Source of the DNA: JADJYF01 sp965278995
GTDB taxonomy: Bacteria > Pseudomonadota > Gammaproteobacteria > Ga0077536
Assembly: GCA_965278995.1 (NCBI GenBank)
Contig: OZ257136.1
Span: 3,100,001-3,164,000, forward strand
Length of the DNA stretch: 64,000 nt
Reading direction: 5' to 3'
The notes under the pieces are model-generated. The model was not told the origin of the DNA, ran no database searches, and was given only the letters and a program-made list of their open reading frames with translations. Of this stretch, positions 45,316 to 53,752 are shown piece after piece. Positions within the stretch are counted from its first letter, which is position 1. Each line of letters opens with the position of its first letter. The translations under genes and the position numbers were made by a program.

Positions 45316-46527
45316 ATGAAGATTTATCAGGTCGGCGGCGCGGTGCGCGATCATTTGCTCGGGGTGCCGGTCAAGGATCGCGACTGGGTTGTCGTCGGCG
45401 CCACGGCGGATGTCCTGCTCGAGCAGGGCTACCGACAGGTCGGCGCTGATTTCCCGGTCTTTCTGCATCCCGTCACGCATGAAGAGTACGCACTGGCACG
45501 CACCGAGCGCAAAGCCGGTACGGGGTACAAAGGTTTCGTCACGGAGACCGGCGCTGCAGTGACCCTCGAGGAGGATCTCTCGCGTCGCGACTTCACCGTC
45601 AATGCCATGGCGATGACCACCGACGGGGACATCATCGACCCCTATGGCGGCCGGCGCGATCTCGAACAGCGGGTGCTCCGGCATGTGACCGGTGCTTTCA
45701 TTGAAGATCCCCTACGCGTATTGCGCGCGGCGCGCTTCGCGGCGCGGTTGAACTTCACGATTGCTGCTGAGACTCGCGAATTGATGACCGAAGTTGTACG
45801 TTCAGGCGAACTTACAACGATTGCGCCGGAACGCGTGTGGACCGAATTGCGCAATGCACTCAACACGACACAGCCCGGGCGTTTCATCGAAACATTGCGC
45901 GATTGCGGTGCCTGCGCTGCCCTTTTTCCAGAGATCGACCGCCTTTTCGGCGTGCCGCAACCGGCTTACTATCACCCCGAAATCGATACCGGCATCCATA
46001 TTCTGCTCGCGCTGGCGCAGGCCGTTCGACGTGACGCGCCGGAGCTCGTTCGCTTCGCGGTCCTGATGCACGACCTCGGCAAAGGCACCACACCTCCTGA
46101 AAAATGGCCTGCCCACCATGGTCATGAAGACCGCGGCGTCGATCTCATCGAGTCGTTCTGCACCCGTTGGCGAGTGCCGCGCGAACATCGGGAACTGGCT
46201 GTGATGGTTTCGCGCCTGCACACACGCGTGCATCGTTCACCCGAGATGCGACCGGCGACAGTGGTCCGTCTGCTGGAAGAAGCAGACGCGTTCCGTCGCG
46301 AGGCGCGTTTCGACGCGATGCTCGAAGCCTGCTTCATCGATGCCACCGGGCGCGCCGGACTCGAAGATCGCGACTATCCGCAGGCTGCGGCCCTGCGCCG
46401 GGCGCGCGACATTGCCGCTGCTGTCGTCATCAGACCATTGCTCGACCAGGGCTTGCAGGGCCGCGAACTCAGCGCAGCACTGCATCAGGCGCGCGTCAAC
46501 GCCATCAGAGACAGCGGTAACGAATAG
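45316..46527 (+). CDS. cca: Multifunctional CCA tRNA nucleotidyltransferase
   Basis: Adds or repairs the 3' CCA of tRNAs. 403 residues from the ATG at 45316. Class II nucleotidyltransferase motifs VGGAVRDHLLG and VKDRDWVVVGA, then RRDFTVNAMAM, and a C-terminal HD domain with LMHDLGKG, as in the E. coli phosphohydrolase-containing enzyme. Upstream in-frame codons to 45259 overlap the previous stop and look non-coding. 3' end overlaps the convergent cyclase gene by 23 bp. Confidence 0.96.
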   Translation: MKIYQVGGAVRDHLLGVPVKDRDWVVVGATADVLLEQGYRQVGADFPVFLHPVTHEEYALARTERKAGTGYKGFVTETGAAVTLEEDLSRRDFTVNAMAMTTDGDIIDPYGGRRDLEQRVLRHVTGAFIEDPLRVLRAARFAARLNFTIAAETRELMTEVVRSGELTTIAPERVWTELRNALNTTQPGRFIETLRDCGACAALFPEIDRLFGVPQPAYYHPEIDTGIHILLALAQAVRRDAPELVRFAVLMHDLGKGTTPPEKWPAHHGHEDRGVDLIESFCTRWRVPREHRELAVMVSRLHTRVHRSPEMRPATVVRLLEEADAFRREARFDAMLEACFIDATGRAGLEDRDYPQAAALRRARDIAAAVVIRPLLDQGLQGRELSAALHQARVNAIRDSGNE

Positions 46528-47404
46528 CGAAACCGTCGTCTTCAGGCGGTTTGCCCGGCACGATGATGCCGTCGCCGAACAGTCGGCAGGATTCGCGTTT
46601 CAACGGAAAGCGTGAGCCGTCAGTCATGACGACGACCGAGCCGTTGGTGCTTTTATCCGTGATCGTGCATCGCCGGCGGCTGAACTGTGCGCTCAGATGC
46701 TGGCGTGAGACGAGGTCGCGCGGAACTACGAGATCGCAGTTGGCGTCACGGCCAATCGAAATCACCGGCCGACCGACATCGACGATGATGCGTTTATCCT
46801 CGTATTCGAACTCGACGGCGTCGTAAGCTTCGGCGTCGCGCTCAGGCTTCTCGCCGGTATAAGCGGTAATCGATTCGACATCCCAGATGATTTCATACAG
46901 CTCGACATGGGCGAGCGAATAGAAATTCCAGGTTTCATCGTCGACATACCGCGATACCGCGCGAAATATCCTCGGCAACTGGTCGATGAATGCGCGCGTC
47001 GCAAGTGTTTGTTCCGGTTTCGCGTTGGTACTAGCCCAGTTGGCAAGCTTGCTGGTCTCGCTGCTTAACGTGTCGGTATTGTGAGGAAGAGGACCGTAGT
47101 GCATGCCGATGCGAACGCGTATCGGGTTGGCCTCATCGGCGCGCCGCCGTTCGTGCAATGAGGCGTGCATATCGGAAGCTGCGCTTGCGGCACGCGTTGC
47201 GTCGGCAAATTGCGCGACTATCTGATCGCCGATCTCCGCCACGACCTGACCTTGCTGTGCGACACAGATGTCTTTCAACGTCGTCAGGCTACCGGCAATG
47301 AGTGCGCGGGCCTGACTATCGCCGACCGCAACGTAGAGTGCTGTGCTGCCGACGATGTCTGCGGTCAGAACGACTTTATCGTTGAATTCGAGCTTCGAAC
47401 TCAT
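46505..47404 (-). CDS. Class III nucleotide cyclase-like protein with FHA domain
   Basis: 299 residues. Residues 1-170 are a class III adenylate/guanylate cyclase homology domain with both metal aspartates (LTADIVGSTAL, EIGDQIVAQF). The segment ETSKLANWASTNAKP aligns with the usual VNxAARL block but has Thr where the transition-state Arg should be, so activity is doubtful. Residues 205-299 form an FHA domain (VISIGRDANCDLVV, VSRQHLSAQF, STNGSVV) that would bind phosphothreonine. It may be a cAMP/cGMP enzyme gated by phosphorylation, or a catalytically dead adaptor. Confidence 0.85.
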   Translation of the reverse strand: MSSKLEFNDKVVLTADIVGSTALYVAVGDSQARALIAGSLTTLKDICVAQQGQVVAEIGDQIVAQFADATRAASAASDMHASLHERRRADEANPIRVRIGMHYGPLPHNTDTLSSETSKLANWASTNAKPEQTLATRAFIDQLPRIFRAVSRYVDDETWNFYSLAHVELYEIIWDVESITAYTGEKPERDAEAYDAVEFEYEDKRIIVDVGRPVISIGRDANCDLVVPRDLVSRQHLSAQFSRRRCTITDKSTNGSVVVMTDGSRFPLKRESCRLFGDGIIVPGKPPEDDGFAIRYRCL

Positions 47405-47483
47405 GGCTGGCGTGACTTGCCCCGTAATGATTTGCCTGGATCTCCAGCAAAAATATCACGTCGTCACGACCTCAACCAGCTGC

Positions 47484-48161
47484 TCAATGAGTCGTGCCCC
47501 ACAGCTCGGTGAGACGCTGGTCGCGACCGCAACTGTACCGATAGTATTTATAGCGCAGGGGATTCTTCCGATAGTAGTCCTGGTGATAGTCCTCAGCCGC
47601 ATAAAACGGCCCGGCCGCGACCACTTGTGTTGCTATCTCACCTTTGAACGGCTGGTTTGCCTTGAGCGCGGCAAGCGAGGTCTCGGCCGCCGCTCGCTGC
47701 GCCTCGTCATGATAGAAAACAGCCGAGCGGTATTGATTGCCGCGATCGCAGAACTGGCCTTCACGGCTGACCGGGTCGATGTTGTGCCAGAACACGTCCA
47801 GCAGGCGCTCATAGGTAACCTTGGCTGGATCGTAAGTCACCTGCAGCGCCTCGGCATGACCGGTGCCACCGCTCGAGACCTGTTCATAAGTCGGGTTCAC
47901 GAGCTGGCCGCCGGTGTAGCCGGAGATGGTTGCAAGCACACCATCCAGTGCATCGTAGGGACCTTCCATGCACCAGAAGCAACCGCCCGCAAAAGTCGCT
48001 GTAGCTGTCGCCGTGGCGGTGGCTGTCGTCGCGGGCGTTGCCGGCGGCTCGGCTCCGCTGGCGGGGTCTGCTGCCCGGCAACTCATCGCAAAAACACTCG
48101 CGGATGCGAGCACGAAGCTGAGCACGGAGGCGCGTAATGGGCCGGATCGAAGACAGATCAT
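47484..48161 (-). CDS. msrA: Peptide methionine sulfoxide reductase MsrA, exported
   Basis: Repairs methionine-S-sulfoxide. 225 residues from the ATG at 48161 (AGGAAA upstream). N-terminal signal region RASVLSFVLASASVFAMSC has a possible lipobox-like FAMSC, so it may be a periplasmic lipoprotein. A Thr-Ala dipeptide run (about residues 46-58) links it to the catalytic domain, with Cys in GCFWCMEGPYD, then GGTGHAEALQVTYDP and C-terminal YYRYSCGRDQRL (resolving Cys). The cyclase-FHA gene follows 79 bp downstream. Confidence 0.94.
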   Translation of the reverse strand: MICLRSGPLRASVLSFVLASASVFAMSCRAADPASGAEPPATPATTATATATATATFAGGCFWCMEGPYDALDGVLATISGYTGGQLVNPTYEQVSSGGTGHAEALQVTYDPAKVTYERLLDVFWHNIDPVSREGQFCDRGNQYRSAVFYHDEAQRAAAETSLAALKANQPFKGEIATQVVAAGPFYAAEDYHQDYYRKNPLRYKYYRYSCGRDQRLTELWGTTH

Positions 48162-48267
48162 GGCGTCGATTTCCTGTGTGAGATGGTGATGTCGTTCCGA
48201 CCCGAGCCGGCCGATGAAGTTGCACCATGACGCGATATCACAACGTCGCAACCTGAGACCTCGACAA

Positions 48268-49455
48268 TCAATCGTCAGTCCGGGCGAACGCGCTCAGCCG
48301 ATGACTTTCGTCCATGGCGAAACCTCGCAGCGGCGAAGTATACGCGCGCGCCAGCGCCATGAACTTGAAAGTCTGACCCATTTCGCCTGGTAGCAGCAGA
48401 AGTTTAGCTTGCTGCGCCAGCGCGTATTGACTGACAGCATCACCAGATTCATGGGCCAGTGCTTCTTGCATACCACAGGCAAGCAGAAAATGAGCCTGAC
48501 TGGCGTACCCGGAAAGCGTGAATCCCGCTGCCAGCGCGGCGTCGGCGACGGCCGTGAAATCGACCGAAGCAGTGATGTCCTGAGCGCCGGGATGCCACAA
48601 CGGATCGTCATGAACAAGATGACGAAAATGGCACTTCAGCGTGCCGCTGCTCCGCGTGGGATGCAGATACTCGTGAGCCGGGTAACCGTAGTCGCTGAGC
48701 AACACGACACCGCGCTCAAGCCTTGCTGAGAGCGTGGAGAACCAGGCGACGAGCGCCGGATTGAATTCGCTGATATATCCGTCGGGCAGTTCAGCACAGG
48801 CGAGCCGAAGCGCAGCCGGCACCGTTGCTGCGAAATCCACATTGGTATACTCGACCCACCGAAAACCCAGTTCGTCGCAGGTAACGCCGAGTTCGCAAGG
48901 CAACCCGCCGCGAACGACGAAGCGTTTGACCGCCATCGCGTCGAGCACTTCATTGGCCAGCACGACGCCGCGCGTTCGCGCCGGTGGATGATCAACGTAC
49001 CACTCGAGCGTGACACCCCGTGTTTCGGGCGCCGCGACGAGTCTTTCGCGCTGGCGCAGAACGAGCGTGGCGCTCGGTTCGACGATCACATACCGCCGTG
49101 GACGGGCGCCAGTCTCGGCCAGCGCCGTGAGCAGCGCCACTGCAAAACCTGCGCTGCCAGCGCCGTATTCGACTATCTCTTCTCCCGCTTTATCGAGTAT
49201 TTCCGCACATTGCCGCGCCATACAGCGCGCAAACAACGTGCCGCTCTCGGGCGCCGTGACAAAGTCACCGTCAGCGCCAAACAAGGCGCCACCGCTGGCG
49301 TAATAGCCAAGGCCGGGGGTATACAACGCGAGTTGCATGAAGACATCGAATGGAAGCACACCGCCGGCCGCGGCGATCCGCGTGCGCAGCAACGCCACCA
49401 GTCTTTCGGATCGTTCTAGCGTCGCCGGATCGGGATCCGGTAAGCTTGTGCGCAT
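48268..49455 (-). CDS. MidA/NDUFAF7-like SAM-dependent methyltransferase
   Basis: 395-residue member of the DUF185/NDUFAF7 family, which in mitochondria methylates an arginine of complex I subunit NDUFS2. Conserved blocks: FMQLALYTPGLGYYASG, FVTAPESGTLFARCMA, EIVEYGAGSAGFAVALL (SAM motif), VLANEVLDAMAVKRF and LLSDYGYPAHEYLHP. Divergent from folM; msrA lies downstream on the same strand. The bacterial target is unproven. Confidence 0.92.
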   Translation of the reverse strand: MRTSLPDPDPATLERSERLVALLRTRIAAAGGVLPFDVFMQLALYTPGLGYYASGGALFGADGDFVTAPESGTLFARCMARQCAEILDKAGEEIVEYGAGSAGFAVALLTALAETGARPRRYVIVEPSATLVLRQRERLVAAPETRGVTLEWYVDHPPARTRGVVLANEVLDAMAVKRFVVRGGLPCELGVTCDELGFRWVEYTNVDFAATVPAALRLACAELPDGYISEFNPALVAWFSTLSARLERGVVLLSDYGYPAHEYLHPTRSSGTLKCHFRHLVHDDPLWHPGAQDITASVDFTAVADAALAAGFTLSGYASQAHFLLACGMQEALAHESGDAVSQYALAQQAKLLLLPGEMGQTFKFMALARAYTSPLRGFAMDESHRLSAFARTDD

Positions 49456-49520
49456 GCTTGAGTTTCTCCTTCGGTCCGCACTGCCGGCAGCCGCGCGCCG
49501 CTGCGGTCGGTTGCCAGCAC

Positions 49521-50252
49521 GTGGCTGAGCGACCGGCCGCGCTGATCACCGGCGCAGCGCGTCGACTCGGCGCGACCACGGTCCGCCTGCTGCACGGCGA
49601 AGGCTATGACGTGGCGATCCACTATCACACGTCTGCGGAGGAAGCGCAGGCACTGGCGATGGAACTGAACGCGGTACGTGCCAATTCAGCGATTACACTC
49701 GCTCAGGATCTCGCCGCACCCGACGCGGCGGCACACATCATTCGCGCTTATCGCAAGCACTGGTCCCGCCTGGACCTGCTGGTCAACAATGCCTCGGTAT
49801 TCGACCGTACACCGGTTACTGCGGTGACACCCGAGCGCTGGGACCGGATCCACGCCATCAATCTCCGCGCGCCCTATTTCCTCGCCATCGAAGCGGCACC
49901 GCTGCTGCGCGCGCAGCGCGGATCGGTCGTCAACATCACCGACATCCACGCTGAGCGGCCACGCGCCGACTATTCAGCTTACGGTGCCTCGAAAGCAGCA
50001 CTCGTCGCGGTGACCCAGGCGCTTGCCATCGATCTCGCGCCGACTATCCGCGTCAACGCGGTCTCGCCGGGAGCCATCCTGTGGGCTTCCAGCGAAGATG
50101 CCGATGTGCAGGCCGACACCCTTAAAGGGACGCCGCTGGGGCGTAACGGTGAGCCCGCCGATATTGCCGCCGCCGTGCTTTATCTCGCGCGCGCGCAATT
50201 CGTTACCGGCCACGTGCTGAACGTCGACGGCGGGCGCATCCTGCATTTGTGA
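49521..50252 (+). CDS. folM: FolM-like pteridine reductase (SDR family)
   Basis: Short-chain dehydrogenase, 243 residues from a GTG at 49521; I see no in-frame ATG that fits the family start. NADP motif ITGAARRLGATTVRLLHGEG (GxxRxLG of pteridine reductases), LVNNASVFDRTPV, and catalytic YSAYGASKAAL. The FolM/PTR1 group reduces dihydromonapterin or dihydrofolate. Position near folK and folB supports a pterin role. Divergent from the MidA-like gene. Confidence 0.85.
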   Translation: MAERPAALITGAARRLGATTVRLLHGEGYDVAIHYHTSAEEAQALAMELNAVRANSAITLAQDLAAPDAAAHIIRAYRKHWSRLDLLVNNASVFDRTPVTAVTPERWDRIHAINLRAPYFLAIEAAPLLRAQRGSVVNITDIHAERPRADYSAYGASKAALVAVTQALAIDLAPTIRVNAVSPGAILWASSEDADVQADTLKGTPLGRNGEPADIAAAVLYLARAQFVTGHVLNVDGGRILHL

Positions 50253-50288
50253 GCGTGACCAGACGAATTGGGTGAGGATTGTTCGCCC

Positions 50289-50389
50289 ATTAACAGGCTG
50301 GTGAAAAACTACTGCGCTCGGCATGGCTGCGTTGCACGAGCGCGCCTTGTCCTGCCTTCGCTCGATACGTTTTTCACCACCCTGTTAAT
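50289..50389. repeat. 101-bp palindromic intergenic element
   Basis: Terminal inverted repeats of 21 bp with one mismatch (50289-50309 and 50369-50389), starting ATTAACAGG and containing GGTGAAAAAC. The inside is GC-rich with a GTTGCACGAGCGCGCC core, somewhat like the core of the 26080 element. The right end supplies the TAA stop of the lipoprotein gene. Resembles a small non-autonomous palindromic repeat. Confidence 0.75.
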
Positions 50390-50837
50390 GAATGACGCTG
50401 GGCGGCCGGCTGTTCTTCGCGCCGAAAGCCGGTAGACCGGACGACAGATACCAATGCTTGGAGGAGTCGTCGAACCACCATAGTTGTTCGTCACGAAGCG
50501 TCGAGATGACCCCGCGATCGATCTCGTAGTATTCGATGGCGGCGATGACGCGAGCTTCCTTGCCGGTGTCGGCCAGCAGCTTATTGGCAAACTCGTAGGA
50601 TGTCACACGATAGCGCGCCATCTGATCGAGATTTACCGGAATTGCCGAGCCGTCGCTTTTCAACAGATACTTGACCGCTTCATCGTAATAACCCCAGCGG
50701 ATCAGTTTGCGATAAGCCTCGACGCTGAGATCGAGCGAGTTGGCGCGAGACTGCTTGCCGAGCGTCGGTGACGTCGCGCAACCGAAAGCCGACACCAGCG
50801 TAATCAGCAATACCGTAGCGTGTATCCGTTTCAACAT
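50385..50837 (-). CDS. Putative lipoprotein of unknown function
   Basis: 150 residues. Signal LKRIHATVLLITLVSAFGCA has a lipobox-like AFGC; Phe at -2 is unusual, so lipidation is probable but not certain. The mature part (LDLSVEAYRKLIRWGYYDEA, EYYEIDRGVISTLRDEQLWW, SSKHWYLSSGLPAF) suggests a small alpha/beta periplasmic domain; similar proteins occur across gammaproteobacteria. The start overlaps folK by 7 bp. The stop codon lies within a palindromic repeat, hinting that the C terminus was set by the insertion. Confidence 0.78.
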   Translation of the reverse strand: MLKRIHATVLLITLVSAFGCATSPTLGKQSRANSLDLSVEAYRKLIRWGYYDEAVKYLLKSDGSAIPVNLDQMARYRVTSYEFANKLLADTGKEARVIAAIEYYEIDRGVISTLRDEQLWWFDDSSKHWYLSSGLPAFGAKNSRPPSVIH

Positions 50838-51358
50838 GCAATTTCCTCAGCCGCGAGCAGGGATCCGCTGGCGGCGATCAGGACTGGCGAAACCACACGT
50901 CGCAGCGACGATGCATCGATGCGACGCGCTCGCTCCACCATCGTGTATCGATGTGCGGGTACGTGCCAATGCGGTAATAATTCCGCCAGCGGAAGCAGTA
51001 CATGGGGCACTACTATCGGATCGTGCGCGGTCAACTCCCCATCAGCGTCAGCAGATACCAGCAGATCCAGGTCGATACGAACGCGGCCAGCGGCGGCCGG
51101 GCCTCGCAGGCGACCCAGCGTCGTTTCGAGGGTTTTCAGCTGTGCTCGCAGCGCAGTAGCGTCCAGCGTCGTATTGAAGCCCGCGGCAAGATTCCAGTAC
51201 TCGCGCCCGCCCCCGTTGACACACGGGCTGGCGTAAAGGGACGACCGGACCAGCGGCCCGAAAGCGCGCTCCAAAGCCGCTATTGCCTCGGCCAGCGCGC
51301 GCTCGTGTTCGTGGTTGCTGCCAAGACCGATCCAGGCCCGCGGTTCGTTTTCGTTCAT
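50831..51358 (-). CDS. folK: 2-amino-4-hydroxy-6-hydroxymethyldihydropteridine pyrophosphokinase
   Basis: Transfers pyrophosphate from ATP to the pterin in folate synthesis. 175 residues. WIGLGSNHEHERALAEAI at the N terminus, PCVNGGGREYWNLAAGF, and the metal-binding GRVRIDLDLLV (DxD) are present; HPHVLLP-like motif reads VPHVLLPLAELLP. The C-terminal 25 residues extend beyond the usual end. Start overlaps folB by 4 bp. Confidence 0.93.
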   Translation of the reverse strand: MNENEPRAWIGLGSNHEHERALAEAIAALERAFGPLVRSSLYASPCVNGGGREYWNLAAGFNTTLDATALRAQLKTLETTLGRLRGPAAAGRVRIDLDLLVSADADGELTAHDPIVVPHVLLPLAELLPHWHVPAHRYTMVERARRIDASSLRRVVSPVLIAASGSLLAAEEIAC

Positions 51359-51711
51359 GCGCCGCGACTCCGTTCAATGACGATGCCGACATCGCGCACA
51401 TTGCGCAACACACCCTGTTTGGTGATGCGCAGTCGCAACCAGTTGACCTTGAATTCATCGAAGATGATGCGCACCAGACAATCGCCGAGCGCCTCAATCA
51501 ATTTGAATTCGCTTGCTTGTATAACGCTCGTAAGTCGATCGCAGACCGCCTTGTAGTCGACCGTATCGGCGACATCATCGCTGGCCCCGGCGCGCGTGAA
51601 ATCAGCACCGAGATCGAGATCGAAAATCAGCGTCTGACGAATCCGGCGTTCCCAGTCCCAGACACCGATGACAGTGTCCACGCGCAGATTGTGCAGATAG
51701 ATGATGTCCAT
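51355..51711 (-). CDS. folB: Dihydroneopterin aldolase
   Basis: Retro-aldol cleavage of dihydroneopterin to the folate precursor. 118 residues, MDIIYLHNLRVDTVIGVWDW at the N terminus, DTVDYKAVCDRLTSVIQ in the middle and the catalytic region FKLIEALGDCLVRII. First gene of the folB-folK pair; divergent from plsY, as in many gammaproteobacteria. Confidence 0.95.
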   Translation of the reverse strand: MDIIYLHNLRVDTVIGVWDWERRIRQTLIFDLDLGADFTRAGASDDVADTVDYKAVCDRLTSVIQASEFKLIEALGDCLVRIIFDEFKVNWLRLRITKQGVLRNVRDVGIVIERSRGA

Positions 51712-51798
51712 GCGTTTCGGTGGCCGAGAGCGGTGGCGCGATGTTAGCAGAGTTGCGCGAGGCTTGATCGCGTGGCCCGCATGCGCTGCAATAGCCTG

Positions 51799-52404
51799 AT
51801 GCTGTTCATTGCCCTCCTGATCGCTGCATACCTGATCGGATCGGTGTCGTCAGCCATCATTGTTTGCCGGCTGCTCGGCGTGGCCGATCCGCGTGAAGTC
51901 GGCTCCGGTAATCCCGGCGCGACCAATGTGCTGCGGCATGCCGGCAAGAAAGCTGCGGCTGTCACCCTGCTCGGCGACGCCGGTAAGGGCGTCATCCCTG
52001 TCTTGATCGCGGCAGCACTGGGCTATGCGCCACCGCAATTGACGCTGATTGCATTCGCCGCTTTTGCCGGTCATCTGTACCCGCTCTATTACGGCTTCGA
52101 CGGCGGCAAAGGTGTTGCGACTTTTCTCGGCGTCAATCTGGCACTGGATTGGCGCCTGGGGGCGACTTTCGTCGGCGTCTGGCTGGTGGTCGCGCTGGTT
52201 CTGCGCTATTCCTCGCTGGCAGCCCTGATTGCCACTGCGCTGATCCCGGTCGCGGCCGCCTGGCTCGGGCAACCGCTGGTGGCAGTCGCCGTGTTCGTGG
52301 CAATGGCCGTCCTGATCTTCTGGCGGCACCAGGGCAACATCCGCAACCTGCTCGGCGGAACGGAAAAGCGCATCGGCCAGAAAACCTCAGGACCCGTGTC
52401 CTGA
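51799..52404 (+). CDS. plsY: Acyl-phosphate glycerol-3-phosphate acyltransferase PlsY
   Basis: Membrane enzyme transferring acyl groups from acyl phosphate to glycerol-3-phosphate. About 201 residues from the ATG at 51799 (MLFIALLIAAYLIGSVSSA), the family N terminus; GTG 51772 and ATG 51781 are alternatives. Motifs GSGNPGATNVLR, KGVIPVLI, GHLYPLYYGFDGGKGVATFLG and C-terminal WRHQGNIRNLLGGTE. Its stop codon lies in a 9-bp-stem hairpin (52385-52406). Confidence 0.94.
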   Translation: MLFIALLIAAYLIGSVSSAIIVCRLLGVADPREVGSGNPGATNVLRHAGKKAAAVTLLGDAGKGVIPVLIAAALGYAPPQLTLIAFAAFAGHLYPLYYGFDGGKGVATFLGVNLALDWRLGATFVGVWLVVALVLRYSSLAALIATALIPVAAAWLGQPLVAVAVFVAMAVLIFWRHQGNIRNLLGGTEKRIGQKTSGPVS

Positions 52405-52417
52405 GGACCCTGGTCCT
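52385..52417. repeat. Double palindrome at the plsY stop
   Basis: CCTCAGGAC (52385-52393), loop CCGT, GTCCTGAGG (52398-52406) forms a perfect 9-bp stem containing the plsY TGA. A second palindrome AGGACC-CT-GGTCCT (52404-52417) overlaps it and shares the 12-mer AGGACCCTGGTC with the ends of the 26080 element. It may act as a terminator between convergent plsY and tsaD or be a remnant of that repeat. Confidence 0.6.
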
Positions 52418-52424
52418 ACGCTCG

Positions 52425-53453
52425 TCAGTGCGACGTCGGCGCTGCCGGTCGCAGGCTGTCCAGCGACCAGCGGGGCCGTATCTCGAAGCTCCCGCCATCG
52501 CATTGACCGGCGGCCAGGCGCTGACAGCCGGCGTAAGCGATCATCGCGCCGTTATCGGTTGCATAACGTAGCGGTGGGAAAAACACCTCACAGGCCAGCG
52601 ACGCGGTCAATGCCTCCAGCCGGTCGCGCAGCGCCTGATTCGCGCTGACACCGCCGGCCACGACCAGTCGCTGATGACGGGTGCTGAGCAGCGCCCGCCG
52701 GCACTTGATGGCAAAGGTATCGACCACGGCATCGCTGAAGGCGCGGGCAATGTCGGCGTTTGTCCCAGCGAGATTGTCCGCTGCCCGTAGCGTATTCATG
52801 ACATGCGTCTTCAAGCCGCTGAAGCTGAAATCGAGGCCTGGCCTGTCGGTCATCGGGCGCGGAAAGGTATAGCGGGCAGGATTCCCCTCGCGCGCCAGGC
52901 GTTCGACGGCCGGCCCACCGGGGTAACCGAGCGCGAGCATTTTCGCGACCTTGTCGAACGCTTCGCCGGCGGCGTCGTCTTGCGATTCACCGAGGATCGC
53001 ATAACGGCCTAACCCGGCGACGTCTACAAACAAGGTGTGCCCGCCCGACACCAGGAGCGCCAGGAAAGGCATCTGCAACGGGCGCGTATCCAGCATCGGC
53101 GCCAGCAGATGGCCTTCCATGTGATGTACGCCGAGCGCCGGAATACCCAGACTCAGCGCGAATCCGCGCGCGAAACAGGCACCAACCAGCAGCGCGCCGG
53201 CCAGTCCCGGGCCGGCGGTATAGGCAATGCCGTCGAGCTCGTTTGCCGCCAGCCCGGCGCTGGCCAGCGTCTCCTTGACCAGCGGGGCAAGCTTGCGCAC
53301 GTGGTCGCGCGAAGCCAGTTCTGGCACTACCCCGCCATACCGCGCGTGGGCCTCGACTTGGCTGTACAGCGCCTCGGCCACGATACCCCGGTCATCGTCG
53401 AAAATGGCGATGCCGGTCTCGTCGCACGAGGTTTCGATGCCAAGCACACGCAT
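52425..53453 (-). CDS. tsaD: tRNA N6-adenosine threonylcarbamoyltransferase TsaD
   Basis: Catalytic subunit for t6A37 synthesis on ANN-decoding tRNAs. 342 residues. MRVLGIETSCDETGIAIFDD at the N terminus, metal-binding HHMEGHLLAP, ALLVSGGHTLFV and GVSANQALRDRLE. Divergent from rpsU, the standard gammaproteobacterial arrangement, here separated by a palindromic element. Confidence 0.97.
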   Translation of the reverse strand: MRVLGIETSCDETGIAIFDDDRGIVAEALYSQVEAHARYGGVVPELASRDHVRKLAPLVKETLASAGLAANELDGIAYTAGPGLAGALLVGACFARGFALSLGIPALGVHHMEGHLLAPMLDTRPLQMPFLALLVSGGHTLFVDVAGLGRYAILGESQDDAAGEAFDKVAKMLALGYPGGPAVERLAREGNPARYTFPRPMTDRPGLDFSFSGLKTHVMNTLRAADNLAGTNADIARAFSDAVVDTFAIKCRRALLSTRHQRLVVAGGVSANQALRDRLEALTASLACEVFFPPLRYATDNGAMIAYAGCQRLAAGQCDGGSFEIRPRWSLDSLRPAAPTSH

Positions 53454-53457
53454 TTAA

Positions 53458-53614
53458 CAGCCTGTCGGACGTAGGCCGAATCGACTGCGGATGGGATAGC
53501 GGTCCATAGTGGCGCGCACTCTGGTCAGATAGAACCACTATTCTCCTCGATTGCGCGCCAATCTGTCCCCGCTCTCCCCTCACCTCGTCACAATTGCCTG
53601 AGACCGACAGGCTG
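53458..53614. repeat. 157-bp element with nested inverted repeats
   Basis: Outer perfect 11-bp inverted repeats CAGCCTGTCGG (53458-53468) and CCGACAGGCTG (53604-53614). Inside, TGGCGCGCA (53510-53518) and TGCGCGCCA (53551-53559) form a second pair. No ORF. It starts 4 bp upstream of tsaD and ends before the rpsU promoter, between two divergent housekeeping genes. The architecture resembles a small non-autonomous element, but I have no copy to compare. Confidence 0.6.
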
Positions 53615-53641
53615 CAGGGAGCTCCCTCAGCAGTTGGGGTC

Positions 53642-53670
53642 TCGACTTGGCGGCCGATCACCGATATACT
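53642..53670 (+). promoter_or_regulatory. Candidate promoter of the rpsU-dnaG-rpoD operon
   Basis: TCGACT (53642-53647) and TATACT (53665-53670) are separated by 17 bases, matching 4/6 and 5/6 of the sigma-70 consensus, about 83 bases before rpsU. Just downstream a hairpin TCCGCAG-CCGT-CTGCGGA (53681-53698) lies in the leader. Confidence 0.55.
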
Positions 53671-53752
53671 TTGCGGTCTTTCCGCAGCCGTCTGCGGACT
53701 GATTGCGCGCAGACCGACACTTCAACATTAAACCAAGGGATCCTAGCAAGGT

